DNA from: Halobellus limi
GTDB taxonomy: Archaea > Halobacteriota > Halobacteria > Halobacteriales > Haloferacaceae
Direction of reading: 5' to 3'
Length of the DNA: 64,000 nucleotides
Assembly (NCBI RefSeq): GCF_004799685.1
Contig: NZ_CP031311.1
Span: 682,001-746,000 of the forward strand
Part shown: piece by piece, positions 35,794 to 48,142 of the stretch
Numbering within the stretch: the first letter of the stretch is position 1
How the letters are laid out: each line of letters starts with the position of its first letter
The notes under the pieces: model-generated
Seen by the model: the letters and a program-made list of their open reading frames with translations, nothing else
Databases searched by the model: none
What the model was told of the DNA's origin: nothing
Translations under genes and position numbers: made by a program

Positions 35794-36327
35794 ATGGCAC
35801 AACCGCAGGTCCCGGGCGACGGCGGTGAGACGCTCGAGCTTCCGTGCGGCGAGACCAGGTCCGTCCGCACGCTCGATCTGGGGATGCGCGAGTTCGAGTG
35901 TTCCTGCGGGGACGCACACGCGGTCGTGATGGACGTCCACCCCCCCGAGCGGTTCGTTCCCGAGTTCCTCGTCTCGGTGCTCCGCGACGCCGTCGAGACG
36001 ACAAGCGAGGAGATGCCGGAGTTCGGGACGGCCCATCTGATGGGCATCGTCCTCGAAGAGTTCCCCCAGCGGGTCGTCTCCGCCGACGTGAGCGACGACG
36101 GCGACGTCGGCGCGGGGATCCTCTGGGTGACCGACTTCGACTCCAGACGACTCCACGAGATCGTCGTCGAACTCGTCGTCGAACTGATGGAGCACGCCGT
36201 CAGCCACGCCGAAGACGATACCGCGGTCTCGGAGTTCGAGCGACAGATGCTCGACTTCGACGTGAGCGAGTTCGTCACCGAGTACCGCGCGGAGCGGGAC
36301 CTCTCCGAAGACGACGTGTACGCCTGA
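35794..36327 (+). CDS. Conserved haloarchaeal protein (DUF5815-like)
   Basis: A 177-aa acidic protein with LPCGETR and FECSCGDAHAVVMDVHPPERFVPEFLVSVL near the N-terminus. Cys at about residues 18, 36 and 38 with a nearby His could form a metal site. The family name is from memory. Function unknown. It is followed 112 bp later by a small HTH-like gene in the same direction. Confidence 0.78.
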   Translation: MAQPQVPGDGGETLELPCGETRSVRTLDLGMREFECSCGDAHAVVMDVHPPERFVPEFLVSVLRDAVETTSEEMPEFGTAHLMGIVLEEFPQRVVSADVSDDGDVGAGILWVTDFDSRRLHEIVVELVVELMEHAVSHAEDDTAVSEFERQMLDFDVSEFVTEYRAERDLSEDDVYA

Positions 36328-36439
36328 AGGAAACAGCACGCTCGTTCTCCTCGCCGCGTGCGTCCGTGTTCGCCCATCTTCGGGCCGTCTGACGCCTGTC
36401 GCACTGACACCTAAGCGTCGTCGGAGCGTAAACGAGGGT

Positions 36440-36664
36440 ATGATCGCGACCCGGCCACCCGGGTTCGAACAGCTCCTCGACGTCCTCGAAGAGGCGGAGG
36501 AACCGCTCACCGCACGCGAAATCCTGGAGCGCCTGCAGGCGCGCGACGTCGATGCCTTCGAGACGCCCTATCGGGTCGCGACCGTCCTCGGGCAGATCGA
36601 AGAGCGCGGCGGTCCGGTCGACGTGGTCGAGGGGAGCCCGTACCGGTATCGGTCCGTCGAGTGA
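36440..36664 (+). CDS. Small winged-helix-like protein
   Basis: A 74-aa protein with a predicted HTH-like pattern (PPGFEQLLDVLEEAEEPLTAREILERLQARDVDAFETPYRVATVLGQIEER). This looks like a stand-alone winged helix. It lies directly upstream of carB on the same strand. DNA binding is inferred from the pattern only; it might regulate pyrimidine genes, but nothing in the sequence shows it. Confidence 0.7.
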   Translation: MIATRPPGFEQLLDVLEEAEEPLTAREILERLQARDVDAFETPYRVATVLGQIEERGGPVDVVEGSPYRYRSVE

Positions 36665-36759
36665 GGTGCCGCGGCGAGCAGTTACGAATTTCGAAACGGC
36701 TTTTCGCATCTCGTAGTATTTCGCCGGGCTTATTACGATGTGCGGACTCAAACAGCGTG

Positions 36760-40005
<3,246 letters not shown>

Positions 40006-40106
40006 TCCGGTAGCGGCGAACCCCACATAACGCGATTCGGGATCATCGACGCCTCGCTGTTTTCGCAACCGGACGTAGGTTTATATCCGAACCCGCGGCC
40101 AGAGCC

Positions 40107-40219
40107 CTCGTGATCTGACGACGACCCCGCGTCGGGTCGCGGTTGCTCGGCACGTCGACGCGGGGAAACGGCGACGGCGCTGCGAGGACGTCGTCGCCGG
40201 CGGTGTGCCGACTGTTCGC
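40107..40219 (+). ncRNA. Candidate structured RNA, copy B
   Basis: TTTATA (40080-40085) lies exactly 44 bp before the conserved core (40124-40164), as in copy A. P1 is CCCGCGTCG/CGACGCGGG. P2 is CGGCGACG (40169-40176) with CGTCGCCG (40192-40199): a different sequence from copy A but the same 8-bp length. The conserved tail GTGTGCCGACTGTTCGC is at 40203-40219, and GTGCCGA can pair with the P1 loop TCGGCAC. It lies between carB and the DUF6149-like gene. The 3' end is unknown; a further repeat follows. Confidence 0.6.
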
Positions 40220-40228
40220 TACCGGGAC

Positions 40229-40470
40229 AGCCGCGGCTCCAAGTGGGACCCTGACCGACGGGCGGTGGGAGCCGATCGAACAACCACGGGTGGGACTGGA
40301 AGGGGCCGCGCTCTCGGCGAAGGCGCGCGACGCAAGCACCGCAAGAGTGAGCGAAGCGAACGACGAGGAGCACAGCGAGCGCACCAAGTCGAGAGCGCGG
40401 GGGCTTCCGAGATTCTCGCAGTTGCAACACCAACTCGGGCGGGCTTCACGAAACCACCAGATACGTACAC
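40229..40470. repeat. Haloarchaeal intergenic stem-loop repeat with GGGACTGGAAGGGG segment
   Basis: After RNA copy B, CGGCTCC and GGAGCCG (about 40232-40276) can pair. Then CCACGGGTGGGACTGGAAGG precedes a long-range stem: GGAAG with CTTCC, and CGCGCTCTCG (about 40309-40318) with CGAGAGCGCG (about 40391-40400). Inside are GAGCGAAGCGAACGA-type purine repeats. I recall the GGGACTGRAAGGGG segment as recurrent in haloarchaeal intergenic regions. No ORF was credible in 40006-40509. It may extend the RNA upstream or be a separate element. Confidence 0.45.
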
Positions 40471-40509
40471 GCGTGTCATTCAAGTTCGCCCGGTCCCAAC
40501 GCCGATCCG

Positions 40510-41121
40510 ATGAAACTCCGCCAGAACATCCGCCACTTCGCGGCGAAGAAGGCGCTGACGATGCCGGTCGTCGGCGACATCGCGACGGACAAACTCGTCG
40601 ACCTCCACGTCCGCGTGTTCGGCGAGAAGGCCGACCCGGACCACCGCGAGGAGCGCGAGCCGCATATGGCGACGTTCTTCGAGTTGACGTTCGACACGTA
40701 CGTCCGCGCGCTCGAAGAGGGGTTCACCGAGGCGGAGGCCAGAGAGATCACGCATATTCAGGCGAACTTCGACTTCTACAACCACGGCTGGACGGAGATG
40801 ATGGAGTTCCCGGTCGAGGAACTCGAAGCCCACTACGAACGCTACGAGGAGTTCTTCGAGCGCTACGACATCGACATCGCGAGCCCGCTCGGGGACTTCC
40901 GCACGAAGGAGATTCCGGACGCGCCGTCGACGCCGGAACGGTTGGAGGACCCCGAGCACCCGCACGCCGCGAGCGGCTTCGCCGACGACGTCTACGTCGA
41001 GGGCGAGGACGGCGAGGTCCGCGTCGGCGGTCGCGAGGAACCCGAGGACGTCGACGTCGAGATCGCCCCGGGTCTCCAGGACGTCGACGCCGAGGGCGAC
41101 GCCGACGAGACCGAGGCATAA
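40510..41121 (+). CDS. Conserved haloarchaeal protein (DUF6149-like)
   Basis: A 203-aa protein. A helical N-terminal body (MKLRQNIRHFAAKKALTMPV, EAEAREITHIQANFDFYNHGWTEMMEFPVEEL) is followed by a strongly acidic C-terminal tail that looks disordered. The family name is from memory. Function unknown. The ATG at 40510 is downstream of the RNA copy B region. Confidence 0.78.
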   Translation: MKLRQNIRHFAAKKALTMPVVGDIATDKLVDLHVRVFGEKADPDHREEREPHMATFFELTFDTYVRALEEGFTEAEAREITHIQANFDFYNHGWTEMMEFPVEELEAHYERYEEFFERYDIDIASPLGDFRTKEIPDAPSTPERLEDPEHPHAASGFADDVYVEGEDGEVRVGGREEPEDVDVEIAPGLQDVDAEGDADETEA

Positions 41122-41166
41122 GCGTCCGTTCGTCGCCGCTCGCCATCGAATTCGTCGCCGATCACT

Positions 41167-41240
41167 CGTCGCGTATCCCGCTTACCTTCCTACCGTCGCG
41201 TATCCCGCTTATCCCCCTACCGCCGCGTCTCCCGCCTCAC
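41167..41240. repeat. 27-bp tandem repeat, 2.7 units
   Basis: Units start at 41167, 41194 and 41221, each beginning CGTCGCGTATCCCGCTTA or a variant. The last, partial and diverged unit runs into the stop of the minus-strand oxidoreductase gene (stop at 41237). It fills the gap after the DUF6149-like gene. Slippage-type origin is inferred. Confidence 0.75.
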
Positions 41241-42631
41241 TCGTCGACGCCGAACTCGAAACCCGTGCCGACCGCGCCGCCGGTGTCCGCGTCCACCGAC
41301 GCGTCGATCCGGTCGGCCACCTCGTAGCCGGCGACGATTCCCCCGTTGAGCGACCGCTCCGGATACTGCGCCTCCGAGGCCATCCCGGCGTAGTAGACGC
41401 CGTCGCCGACGTCCTCGTCGAGGTGGTAGGGCACCACGAGATCCAGGTAGCCCCGCTCGTAGATCGGAGCGGCGCGGGGGTTGCGCGCGATCCGACACTC
41501 GGCGACCGCGGATCGATCGAAGTCGGGAAACATCGACTCGATCTCCTCGAGCCACGTCTCTCTCACCTCCTCGTCGTCCATCCGCCACAGGTCTTCCTCC
41601 CGATCCTGGACGTACGCCGCGACGTAGAGGAGGTGATCGCCGCCGTAGCGCTCCCGCTCGACGAAGTTGGTGTGCTCGATGAGCGCGCCGAAGGGCGCGT
41701 CGTGTGCGACGTTGAGCCAGTAGGTGTCGAGAAGCGACTCCTCCATCGTGAGGAGGCCGCAGATCGCCCCCTGGAAGTCGATCTCGCAGGGGAATCCCGT
41801 CAGGGACTCCAAGACGTTCGGCATCGTCGCGACGACGGCGGCGTCGACGTCGTGGCTCTCATCGCCTGTCGTCTCCGCCTCCGCGCCGTCCGAGTCGCCC
41901 GACCCGACCGTCAGCGACTGCACGCGTCCGTTCTCGACCGTGAGATCCGTCACGGGCGCGCCGGTCTCGATGTTCTCCCGCCCGACGGCGTCGACGAGCG
42001 CGTCGAGCAGGACGCCGAACCCGCCGTCGAGGTAGCCGAGAACCTCTCCGCGGAGGAGGTCCCGTTCCCCGCGAAATCGGACTCGGCCGAGGAACCACGC
42101 CGCGGAGATGTCGTCCTTTCTGTCGCCGTACTTCCCGTCCAAGAGCGGGTCGACGAAGTTCTCGTAGACGCTCTTCGTGGTGTGTTCTTCGACGAACTCC
42201 CGGACCGTGACGTGCTCGTACTCGGCGAGGTCGTCGTAGGCGTCGAAGTCGGGCACCAGCCCGCGGACGTCGACCCCCTGCGTGAGCATCCCCAGCCGGA
42301 ACTTGTCGTAGAGGCTCATGTGCGGGTACGCGAGGATCTCCCACGGCGTGTCGAGGGGGTGGACCACGCCGTCGACGTAGTAGCCGTTGGTACCGATGCG
42401 CCACTCGATCCGCTCTTCGAGTCCCAACTCCGCGGCGAGTTCGACGATCGTCTCCTCCGATTTCGAGAGGTGGTGATAGAACTTCTCGACGTCGTCGCCG
42501 CGGGTCTCGTAGGTGGCCGCGAGGCCGCCGAGCTGGTCTGCGGCCTCGAACACCCGCACGTCGTGGCCGTGTTGCTGCAACCGATAGGCGGCCGCGAGTC
42601 CCGCGATCCCGCCGCCGACGACGCCGATCAT
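41237..42631 (-). CDS. NAD(P)/FAD-dependent oxidoreductase (protoporphyrinogen oxidase/amine oxidase-like)
   Basis: A 464-aa flavoprotein with an N-terminal FAD motif GVVGGGIAGLAAAYRL (about residues 3-18) and FEAADQLGG. It belongs to the NAD(P)-binding Rossmann/amino-oxidase group often called protoporphyrinogen oxidase-like; in haloarchaea similar proteins act on varied substrates. The C-terminus has GDGVYYAGMASEAQYPERSLNGGIVAGYEVA, the second half of the FAD site. No haem gene is adjacent, so the substrate is open. Confidence 0.85.
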   Translation of the reverse strand: MIGVVGGGIAGLAAAYRLQQHGHDVRVFEAADQLGGLAATYETRGDDVEKFYHHLSKSEETIVELAAELGLEERIEWRIGTNGYYVDGVVHPLDTPWEILAYPHMSLYDKFRLGMLTQGVDVRGLVPDFDAYDDLAEYEHVTVREFVEEHTTKSVYENFVDPLLDGKYGDRKDDISAAWFLGRVRFRGERDLLRGEVLGYLDGGFGVLLDALVDAVGRENIETGAPVTDLTVENGRVQSLTVGSGDSDGAEAETTGDESHDVDAAVVATMPNVLESLTGFPCEIDFQGAICGLLTMEESLLDTYWLNVAHDAPFGALIEHTNFVERERYGGDHLLYVAAYVQDREEDLWRMDDEEVRETWLEEIESMFPDFDRSAVAECRIARNPRAAPIYERGYLDLVVPYHLDEDVGDGVYYAGMASEAQYPERSLNGGIVAGYEVADRIDASVDADTGGAVGTGFEFGVDE

Positions 42632-42771
42632 ACCGGCCCTACTCGGCGGCCCCGAAAGTGTGTTCCGTTCCGGTGCGCCCGACCCGCTCGAACCGCCGGA
42701 TCGCCCCGCCGATCGGTCTCGCAGTACCGTCGTTCGCTACCTTTTTACCCTCGTTGGGCAACCTGACGCGT

Positions 42772-43647
42772 ATGCAGACGGTCAGGGCCCCGGCGACCAG
42801 CGCGAATCTCGGCAGCGGATTCGACGTCTTCGGCGTCGCCCTCGACCGACCGACCGACGTCGTCCGTGTCGAGAAGGCCGACCGGACGACCATCGAGATG
42901 ACCGGCGTCGGGAGCCAGTACATCCCCGAAGACCCCGAGAAGAACGTCGTCGGGGCCGTCGCGGAGGCGCTCGACGCCCCCGCGCACATCCAGATCGACA
43001 AGGGGGTCCGCCCCTCCTCGGGGCTCGGCTCCTCGGCGGCCAGTTCCGCCGCGGCGGCCGTCGCGCTGAACGCCCTCTACGATCGGGGGCTCTCCCGGGA
43101 GGAACTCGTCCCGATCGCCGCCGAGGGCGAGGCGGTCGTCTCCGGCGAGGCCCACGCCGACAACGTCGCTCCCGCGCTCCTGGGGGGGTTCACCATCGCG
43201 CGCGGCGGCTCCGTCACCGCCGTCGACGCGTCGATCCCGCTCGTTGCCTGCCTGCCGGAGATCGCGGTCTCGACCCGCGACGCCCGCGCCGTCGTCCCGA
43301 CGTCGGCGTCGATGGAGGACGTCGTCCACACCGTCGGCTCGGCGGCGACGCTCGCGGTCGGGATGTGCCGCGACGATCCCGCACTGGTGGGACTCGGGAT
43401 GGACGAGCGCGTCGTCACGCCCGCCCGCGCGGAACTCATCACCGGGTACGACGCCGTCCGCGAGGCGGCGCTCGACGCGGGCGCGACGGGCGTCACCGTC
43501 TCCGGGGCCGGCCCGGCCGTCCTCGCGCCGTGTCCCGACCCGGACCGCAGACACGTCGCGGCGGCGATGGTCGACGCCTTCGCCGACGCCGGCGTCGAGT
43601 CCCGCGCGTATCAGACGCGCGTGAGCGGTGGCGCGACGCTGTACTGA
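42772..43647 (+). CDS. thrB: Homoserine kinase
   Basis: A 291-aa GHMP kinase that phosphorylates homoserine with ATP for threonine synthesis. The ATP-binding motif PSSGLGSSAAS is at residues 81-91. An N-terminal RAPATSANLGSGFDVFG and a C-terminal GATGVTVSGAGPAVLA are typical of ThrB. Length is normal. A TTTTTACC element about 30 bp upstream suggests its own promoter. No thrC is adjacent. Confidence 0.93.
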   Translation: MQTVRAPATSANLGSGFDVFGVALDRPTDVVRVEKADRTTIEMTGVGSQYIPEDPEKNVVGAVAEALDAPAHIQIDKGVRPSSGLGSSAASSAAAAVALNALYDRGLSREELVPIAAEGEAVVSGEAHADNVAPALLGGFTIARGGSVTAVDASIPLVACLPEIAVSTRDARAVVPTSASMEDVVHTVGSAATLAVGMCRDDPALVGLGMDERVVTPARAELITGYDAVREAALDAGATGVTVSGAGPAVLAPCPDPDRRHVAAAMVDAFADAGVESRAYQTRVSGGATLY

Positions 43648-43760
43648 TCGGCTTTTCGCGTTCTGCGTTCGAGACTTGTTCTCGGTTCGTAGCGATGCCT
43701 GCTCGTTCGATGCGTAACCCGCGAACCGAAATAACGGAGAACGTCGTGCGATTCGACGAC

Positions 43761-44669
43761 TTAGACGCCGCGACCCTGCAGTTTCTCCTCTTCGGGGAGG
43801 TCCGCGTTGGACTCGCCTTTCATCCCCTTGCCGAGGTTCGAGGCGATGTCGGCGAGTTCGTCGGGGTCGTCCCAGTTGTTGACGGCCTCGACGATGGCCT
43901 CGCCCATCGCCGGCGGGTTCTCCGCGCCGAAGATGCCGGAGCCGACGAAGATGCCGTCACAGCCGTGGTGCATCATCAGCGCCGCGTCGGCGGGCGTCGC
44001 GATGCCGCCGGCGGCGAAGTTCACGACCGGCAGCCGACCCATCTCGGCGGTCTCGTGGACGAGGTCCGCGGGCGCCTCGTGCTCTCTGGCCCACTTCTCG
44101 CGCTCCTCGTGGGTCTTCCCTTCGAGTTCGCGGATCGCGCCCTTGATGTTGCGCTGGTGGTGGACGGCCTGGTTCACGTCGCCGGTGCCGGCCTCGCCCT
44201 TCGTGCGGATCATCGCCGCGCCCTCGTCGATCCGGCGGAGCGCCTCGCCGAGGTTGCGCGCGCCGCAGACGAACGGCGCGGTGAAGTCGCGCTTGTCGAT
44301 GTGGTAGCGGTCGTCGGCGGGCGTGAGCACCTCGCTCTCGTCGATCATGTCGACGCCGACCGACTGGAGGATCTGCGCCTCCTTCGTGTGACCGATTCGG
44401 GACTTCCCCATCACCGGGATCGAGACCGACTCGACGATCTCCGCGACGTCCGCGGGGTCGGCCATCCGCGCGACGCCGCCGCGCTTTCGGATGTCCGCGG
44501 GGACGGCTTCGAGCGCCATCACCGCGACCGCGCCGGCTTCCTCGGCGATTCTCGCCTGTTCGGCGTCGACGACGTCCATGATGACGCCGCCCTTCTGCAT
44601 CTGTGCGAACCCGCGCTTGACGAGGTCGGTTCCGCGCCGGAGTTCGGACAGATCGGTCTCCTCGGGCAT
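43761..44669 (-). CDS. pdxS: Pyridoxal 5'-phosphate synthase lyase subunit PdxS
   Basis: A 302-aa TIM barrel that builds PLP from ribose 5-phosphate, glyceraldehyde 3-phosphate and ammonia supplied by PdxT. The family N-terminus [22 protein letters not shown] and the segments [31 protein letters not shown] and [22 protein letters not shown] are present. The Lys in VMGKSRIGH and in RTKGEAG are the expected Schiff-base lysines. pdxT is not adjacent. Confidence 0.95.
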   Translation of the reverse strand: MPEETDLSELRRGTDLVKRGFAQMQKGGVIMDVVDAEQARIAEEAGAVAVMALEAVPADIRKRGGVARMADPADVAEIVESVSIPVMGKSRIGHTKEAQILQSVGVDMIDESEVLTPADDRYHIDKRDFTAPFVCGARNLGEALRRIDEGAAMIRTKGEAGTGDVNQAVHHQRNIKGAIRELEGKTHEEREKWAREHEAPADLVHETAEMGRLPVVNFAAGGIATPADAALMMHHGCDGIFVGSGIFGAENPPAMGEAIVEAVNNWDDPDELADIASNLGKGMKGESNADLPEEEKLQGRGV

Positions 44670-44866
44670 ACACCTGGATTACGGTCGAACGTACTTAAAC
44701 CGTTGAGTCACGGCGTCGGCGCGGCGTTCGGCGGTCGGGGCGCGGCCGGTAGACTCTTACGTGAAGAGCGTCCCCCGCGGGGGAAAACGGGAGTTCCGGC
44801 CGTCCGGACGCTCCCCGCCGCTACCGGAACCGTCACCGCTTTTTCGCCTGGATCCGAGCGTCGGGT

Positions 44867-45640
44867 ATGGCATCGCCCCGCGCGTCCGCCTCGACGCTCC
44901 ACGACCTCGTCTCGGGCGACGGGCTCCCGGCACCCGAGAGCCTCCCGCGCTGGCTCGCCCCGCTGCCGACGTGGCTCGAGAACGTCGGCCTCCGCTTCGC
45001 CTGGGTCGTCGTCGCGATCAACCTCCTCGGGACCGCCTTCGGCTTCTGGTACTACGGCTTTCACCCCTTGCCGCTGTCGGATCCGCTTGTCACCTGGCAG
45101 TTCGCCGCGGAACCGGTCGCGATGTGGCCGTTCGTCCCCGACAGCCCGATGGCGACGCTGTTCATCGCGCTGGCGTTCGCGAGCTGGAAACTCGGCCGGA
45201 CGAACGAGTACCTCGCGGCGCTGGCCTTCTTCGGCTGCTGGAAGCTCGGGCTGTGGACGCCGTACGTCCTCACGGTCTTCGCCGACGCGTTCCTGGAGAC
45301 GACGTGGCTCCCGCTCTACGTCTTCCTGTTCGTGAGCCACCTCGCGATGGTCGTCCAGGCGTTCGTCCTCCACCGGATCGCCGACTTCCCGATCCGCGCG
45401 GTCGCCGTCGCGCTCGCGTGGTACGGCCTCAACGACGTCGTCGACTACTTCGTCCCGATCGTCGGCGACCCGCACCACACGTCGCTGCCGCTGGCGGACG
45501 CGACGGTCGTCGGGATCGGCGGCGGGACGACGGTCCTGCAGCTCGCCGCCGCCGGCGCGGTGGTGCTCACGTTCGTCGCGACGTTCTTCGCGCTCGCGAC
45601 GCGCGCGAAGAAACTGGAACTGCTGGCCGGGGCGGACTGA
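44867..45640 (+). CDS. DUF1405 family membrane protein
   Basis: A 257-aa protein with about six hydrophobic segments; FAWVVVAINLLGTAFGFWYYGF starts near residue 45. A periplasmic-type loop with HPLPLSDPLVTWQFAAEPVAMWPFVPDSPMATLF follows, and a later NDVVDYFVPIVGDPHH is family-like. DUF1405 proteins are uncharacterised. The final 28 bp begin a 4-unit tandem repeat that continues beyond the stop. Confidence 0.85.
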   Translation: MASPRASASTLHDLVSGDGLPAPESLPRWLAPLPTWLENVGLRFAWVVVAINLLGTAFGFWYYGFHPLPLSDPLVTWQFAAEPVAMWPFVPDSPMATLFIALAFASWKLGRTNEYLAALAFFGCWKLGLWTPYVLTVFADAFLETTWLPLYVFLFVSHLAMVVQAFVLHRIADFPIRAVAVALAWYGLNDVVDYFVPIVGDPHHTSLPLADATVVGIGGGTTVLQLAAAGAVVLTFVATFFALATRAKKLELLAGAD

Positions 45641-45723
45641 ATTGGAGCCGCTGGCCGGGGCGGACTGAATTGGAGCCGCTGGCCGGGGCGGACTGAATTG
45701 GAGCCGCTGGTCGGGGCCGACCG
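45612..45723. repeat. 28-bp tandem repeat, 4 units, starting in the DUF1405 gene
   Basis: Units begin at 45612, 45640, 45668 and 45696. The first encodes the final residues LELLAGAD of the DUF1405 protein and is followed by its TGA. The second and third are identical and the fourth diverges. Since 28 is not a multiple of 3, only the first is coding. It lies in the gap before the enolase-like gene. Confidence 0.8.
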
Positions 45724-45799
45724 ACACCGGGCTATCGCGTCGACGCCGTTTCGCTCGTTGACGCGACGCTTTTCCGCGTGAGGAGCGAACGTGTACCCG

Positions 45800-46882
45800 A
45801 TGAGCGATCTCTTCGATTCCGTCGCCGACCTCCCGCTCGCGGTCGAGTCGACCGAACGGAGCCGACGCGAGCGCGACACCTCCAGCGGCTTCGTTCGAAC
45901 GACGACCACGTTCCACCTGTCGGGACCGGCGGCCCCCGACGCCGACGGGGCCGAGGAGACCCACACCGGCCGCGGCGAGGACGTCAGCTACGACACCGCC
46001 GATCACGACGCCCTCGCGGACGCGCCGGCGTTCGACCTCGCGGGCGAGTACACGTTCGCTGAGTTCTCCTCCGCCCTCGACGACGTCGACCTGTTCCCGA
46101 CGGCGCCCCCCGAGCGCGAGACGGCGCGGCACTACCGCCGTTGGGCGGTCGAGTCGGCGGCGCTGGACCTGGCGCTCCGGCAGAACGACCTGTCGCTCTC
46201 GGAGGCCGTCGGCCGCGCGCCCGAGCCGGTCCGCTTCGTCGCGTCGATGCGGCTCGGGGACCCGCCGACGACCGACCGACTCCACGCGGTGCTGGATGCC
46301 TACCCCGACACCGAGTTCAAACTCGACCCGACGCCCGAGTGGGACGCCGACCTCGTCGAGGCGGTCGCGTCGACCGAGGCGGTTCGGATTCTCGACCTGA
46401 AGGGCCTCTACGAGGGGACCGAGGTCGACGCCGATCCCGATCCGGACCTCTACGAGCGGCTGCTCTCGGCGTTCCCCGAGGCGGTCATCGAAGACCCGGG
46501 GCTGACCGACGAGACGCGCCCGCTCTTCGACGGCGAGGAGGGGCGGGTCTCGTGGGACTACCCGATCACGGGCGTCGAGTCCGTCGAGGACCTCCCGTTC
46601 GAGCCCGAGTGGTTGAATATCAAACCCTCGCGGTTCGGCACGGTCGAGTCGCTGTTCGAGACGATCGAGTGGGCCGAGGCCCGGGACGTCGACCTGTACG
46701 GCGGCGGCCAGTTCGAACTCGGCGTCGGCCGCGACCACGTCCAACTGCTCGCGTCGCTGTTCTACCCCGAGGGGCCGAACGACGTCGCGCCCAGTGGGTA
46801 CAACGACCCCGAAGTGAGAGATGGGTTACCAACGAGTCCGCTCGACGCGCCGAAGAACGCGGTCGGACTGTCGTGGGACTGA
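45800..46882 (+). CDS. Enolase-superfamily-like (mandelate racemase/muconate-lactonizing type) protein
   Basis: A 360-aa protein. Segments RFVASMRLGDPPTTDRLHAVL, TEFKLDPTPEWDADLV, RILDLKG and AVIEDPGL match the TIM-barrel half of the enolase superfamily (metal-ligand Asp/Glu strands). A later NIKPSRFGTVESLF and the GGGQFELGVGRDHVQLLAS stretch continue the pattern. Substrate and ligand completeness are uncertain. The ATG at 45800 (MSDLFDSVADL) is chosen over MYP at 45791. It converges with the aminopeptidase gene. Confidence 0.78.
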   Translation: MSDLFDSVADLPLAVESTERSRRERDTSSGFVRTTTTFHLSGPAAPDADGAEETHTGRGEDVSYDTADHDALADAPAFDLAGEYTFAEFSSALDDVDLFPTAPPERETARHYRRWAVESAALDLALRQNDLSLSEAVGRAPEPVRFVASMRLGDPPTTDRLHAVLDAYPDTEFKLDPTPEWDADLVEAVASTEAVRILDLKGLYEGTEVDADPDPDLYERLLSAFPEAVIEDPGLTDETRPLFDGEEGRVSWDYPITGVESVEDLPFEPEWLNIKPSRFGTVESLFETIEWAEARDVDLYGGGQFELGVGRDHVQLLASLFYPEGPNDVAPSGYNDPEVRDGLPTSPLDAPKNAVGLSWD

Positions 46883-46909
46883 CCGCAACGCGGCGAAGGT
46901 CCGGCGGGA

Positions 46910-48001
46910 TCAGGCCTCGTCGAAGCCGTCCTCGAAGACGAACGTCCCGTCGCGCTGGACGACCTCGCCGTCGACCTCGATGACCGAGTCCTCGCTCATG
47001 TCGACGATCATGTCGACGTGTTCGGCGCTCTCGTTGCGCTCGTTCTCCTCGCCGACCGTGTCGGGGTACGCCGAGCCGACGGCCATATGGACGGTGTCGC
47101 CCATCTTCTCGTCGAAGAGCATGTTGTACGTGAACCGGTCGATCGCGCGGTTCATCCCGATGCCGAGTTCGCCGAGGTAGCGCGCGCCCTCGTCGGTCTC
47201 GAAGATGCCGTCGAGGACGTCCTCGTTGCGGCCGGCGCTGTAGGACTCCACGCGGCCGTCCTCGAAGCGGACGCGGACGTCTTCGATCTCTCGTCCCTGC
47301 CGGTACAGCGGCATATCGAAGTGGACCTCGCCGTCGACCTCGTCGCGGACGGGCGCGGTGAACACTTCCCCGCCGGGGAGGTTCGCCTCGCCGAAGTCGT
47401 TGAGCGTCTCGTTGCCCGCGAGGCTCATCGTGACGTCGGTCTCCTCGCCCGATTTGATGCGCACCTCGTCGGCGTCGTCGAGTATCTCGACCATTTGCTC
47501 TTGGTGCTCGCGCTGTTTCTCCCAGTCGAGGCTGACGGCGTCCCACACGAAGTCCTCGTAGCCCTCCGTGCTCATCCCCGCGAGCTGGGCGTTGCCGGAG
47601 GTGGGATACTGCGTGAGACACCACGTCTTCGAGAGGCGCTCCTGGAGGACGGGCTTCATCGCACGGCGGTAGGCGGCGTTGCGCTCGGGGTCGACGTCCG
47701 ACGTCTCGGTGGCGTTGACGTCGCCGCGGACGGCGACGTAGACGTCCATCTCCTCGTACATCGCGAGGAGGTGCTCGGGCGTCTCGAAGTCGCCATCGTG
47801 GTTCCGGAGGAACGCCCGGGTCGCCCGGGAGTCGCTGTTGATCGAGACGGGATGCGCCCCGCGCTCGGCGCACTCCTCGTGGAGCGCGACCACCAGGTCC
47901 TCGGCGGCCGCCGGCGCGCTGATCACGACGCAGTCGCCGGATTCGATCCCCGTGGAGTGGTCGGCGACGGTCCGTGCGTGTTCGCGGATTCGCGGGTCCA
48001 T
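46910..48001 (-). CDS. M29 family aminopeptidase
   Basis: A 363-aa metallo-aminopeptidase. Visible family segments are GGEVFTAPVRDEVDG (metal Glu), YLGELGIGMN (Glu), MLFDEKMGDTVHMAVGSAYPD (His) and AEHVDMIVDM (His/Asp). These proteins release N-terminal residues from peptides, typically with Zn or Co. The ATG at 48001 gives MDPRIREHARTVADHS, the usual N-terminus; a longer in-frame upstream extension (to 48154) is not supported. Confidence 0.9.
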   Translation of the reverse strand: MDPRIREHARTVADHSTGIESGDCVVISAPAAAEDLVVALHEECAERGAHPVSINSDSRATRAFLRNHDGDFETPEHLLAMYEEMDVYVAVRGDVNATETSDVDPERNAAYRRAMKPVLQERLSKTWCLTQYPTSGNAQLAGMSTEGYEDFVWDAVSLDWEKQREHQEQMVEILDDADEVRIKSGEETDVTMSLAGNETLNDFGEANLPGGEVFTAPVRDEVDGEVHFDMPLYRQGREIEDVRVRFEDGRVESYSAGRNEDVLDGIFETDEGARYLGELGIGMNRAIDRFTYNMLFDEKMGDTVHMAVGSAYPDTVGEENERNESAEHVDMIVDMSEDSVIEVDGEVVQRDGTFVFEDGFDEA

Positions 48002-48142
48002 ACCCGAAGGTCGTCCGTCCGGACCAAACCCCTTTCGCCCGCCGCTCGACCCGTCCCCCTCCCGCCTCTCGTTCGGCTCCCTTGATGTGTAGGGACGCTT
48101 CCTAAACCCCCTCCGTTCCAAGTAGAGCGTGGCCGAGCCACC

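Noticed and set aside
40143-41327. Plus-strand open frame through the intergenic RNA region into the DUF6149-like gene
   Set aside because: It runs in the wrong frame for the real gene and is built from the RNA/repeat sequence; no protein motif.
41237-42631. Oxidoreductase as a dedicated protoporphyrinogen oxidase
   Set aside because: No haem genes nearby and the family is broad, so only a general call is made.
45612-45723. 28-bp direct repeats considered as a CRISPR array
   Set aside because: The units are contiguous without spacers and the first is coding.
44708-46744. 678-aa minus-strand open frame across the DUF1405 and enolase-like genes
   Set aside because: Composition is Arg/Asp-rich shadow sequence and it opposes two genes with real family motifs.
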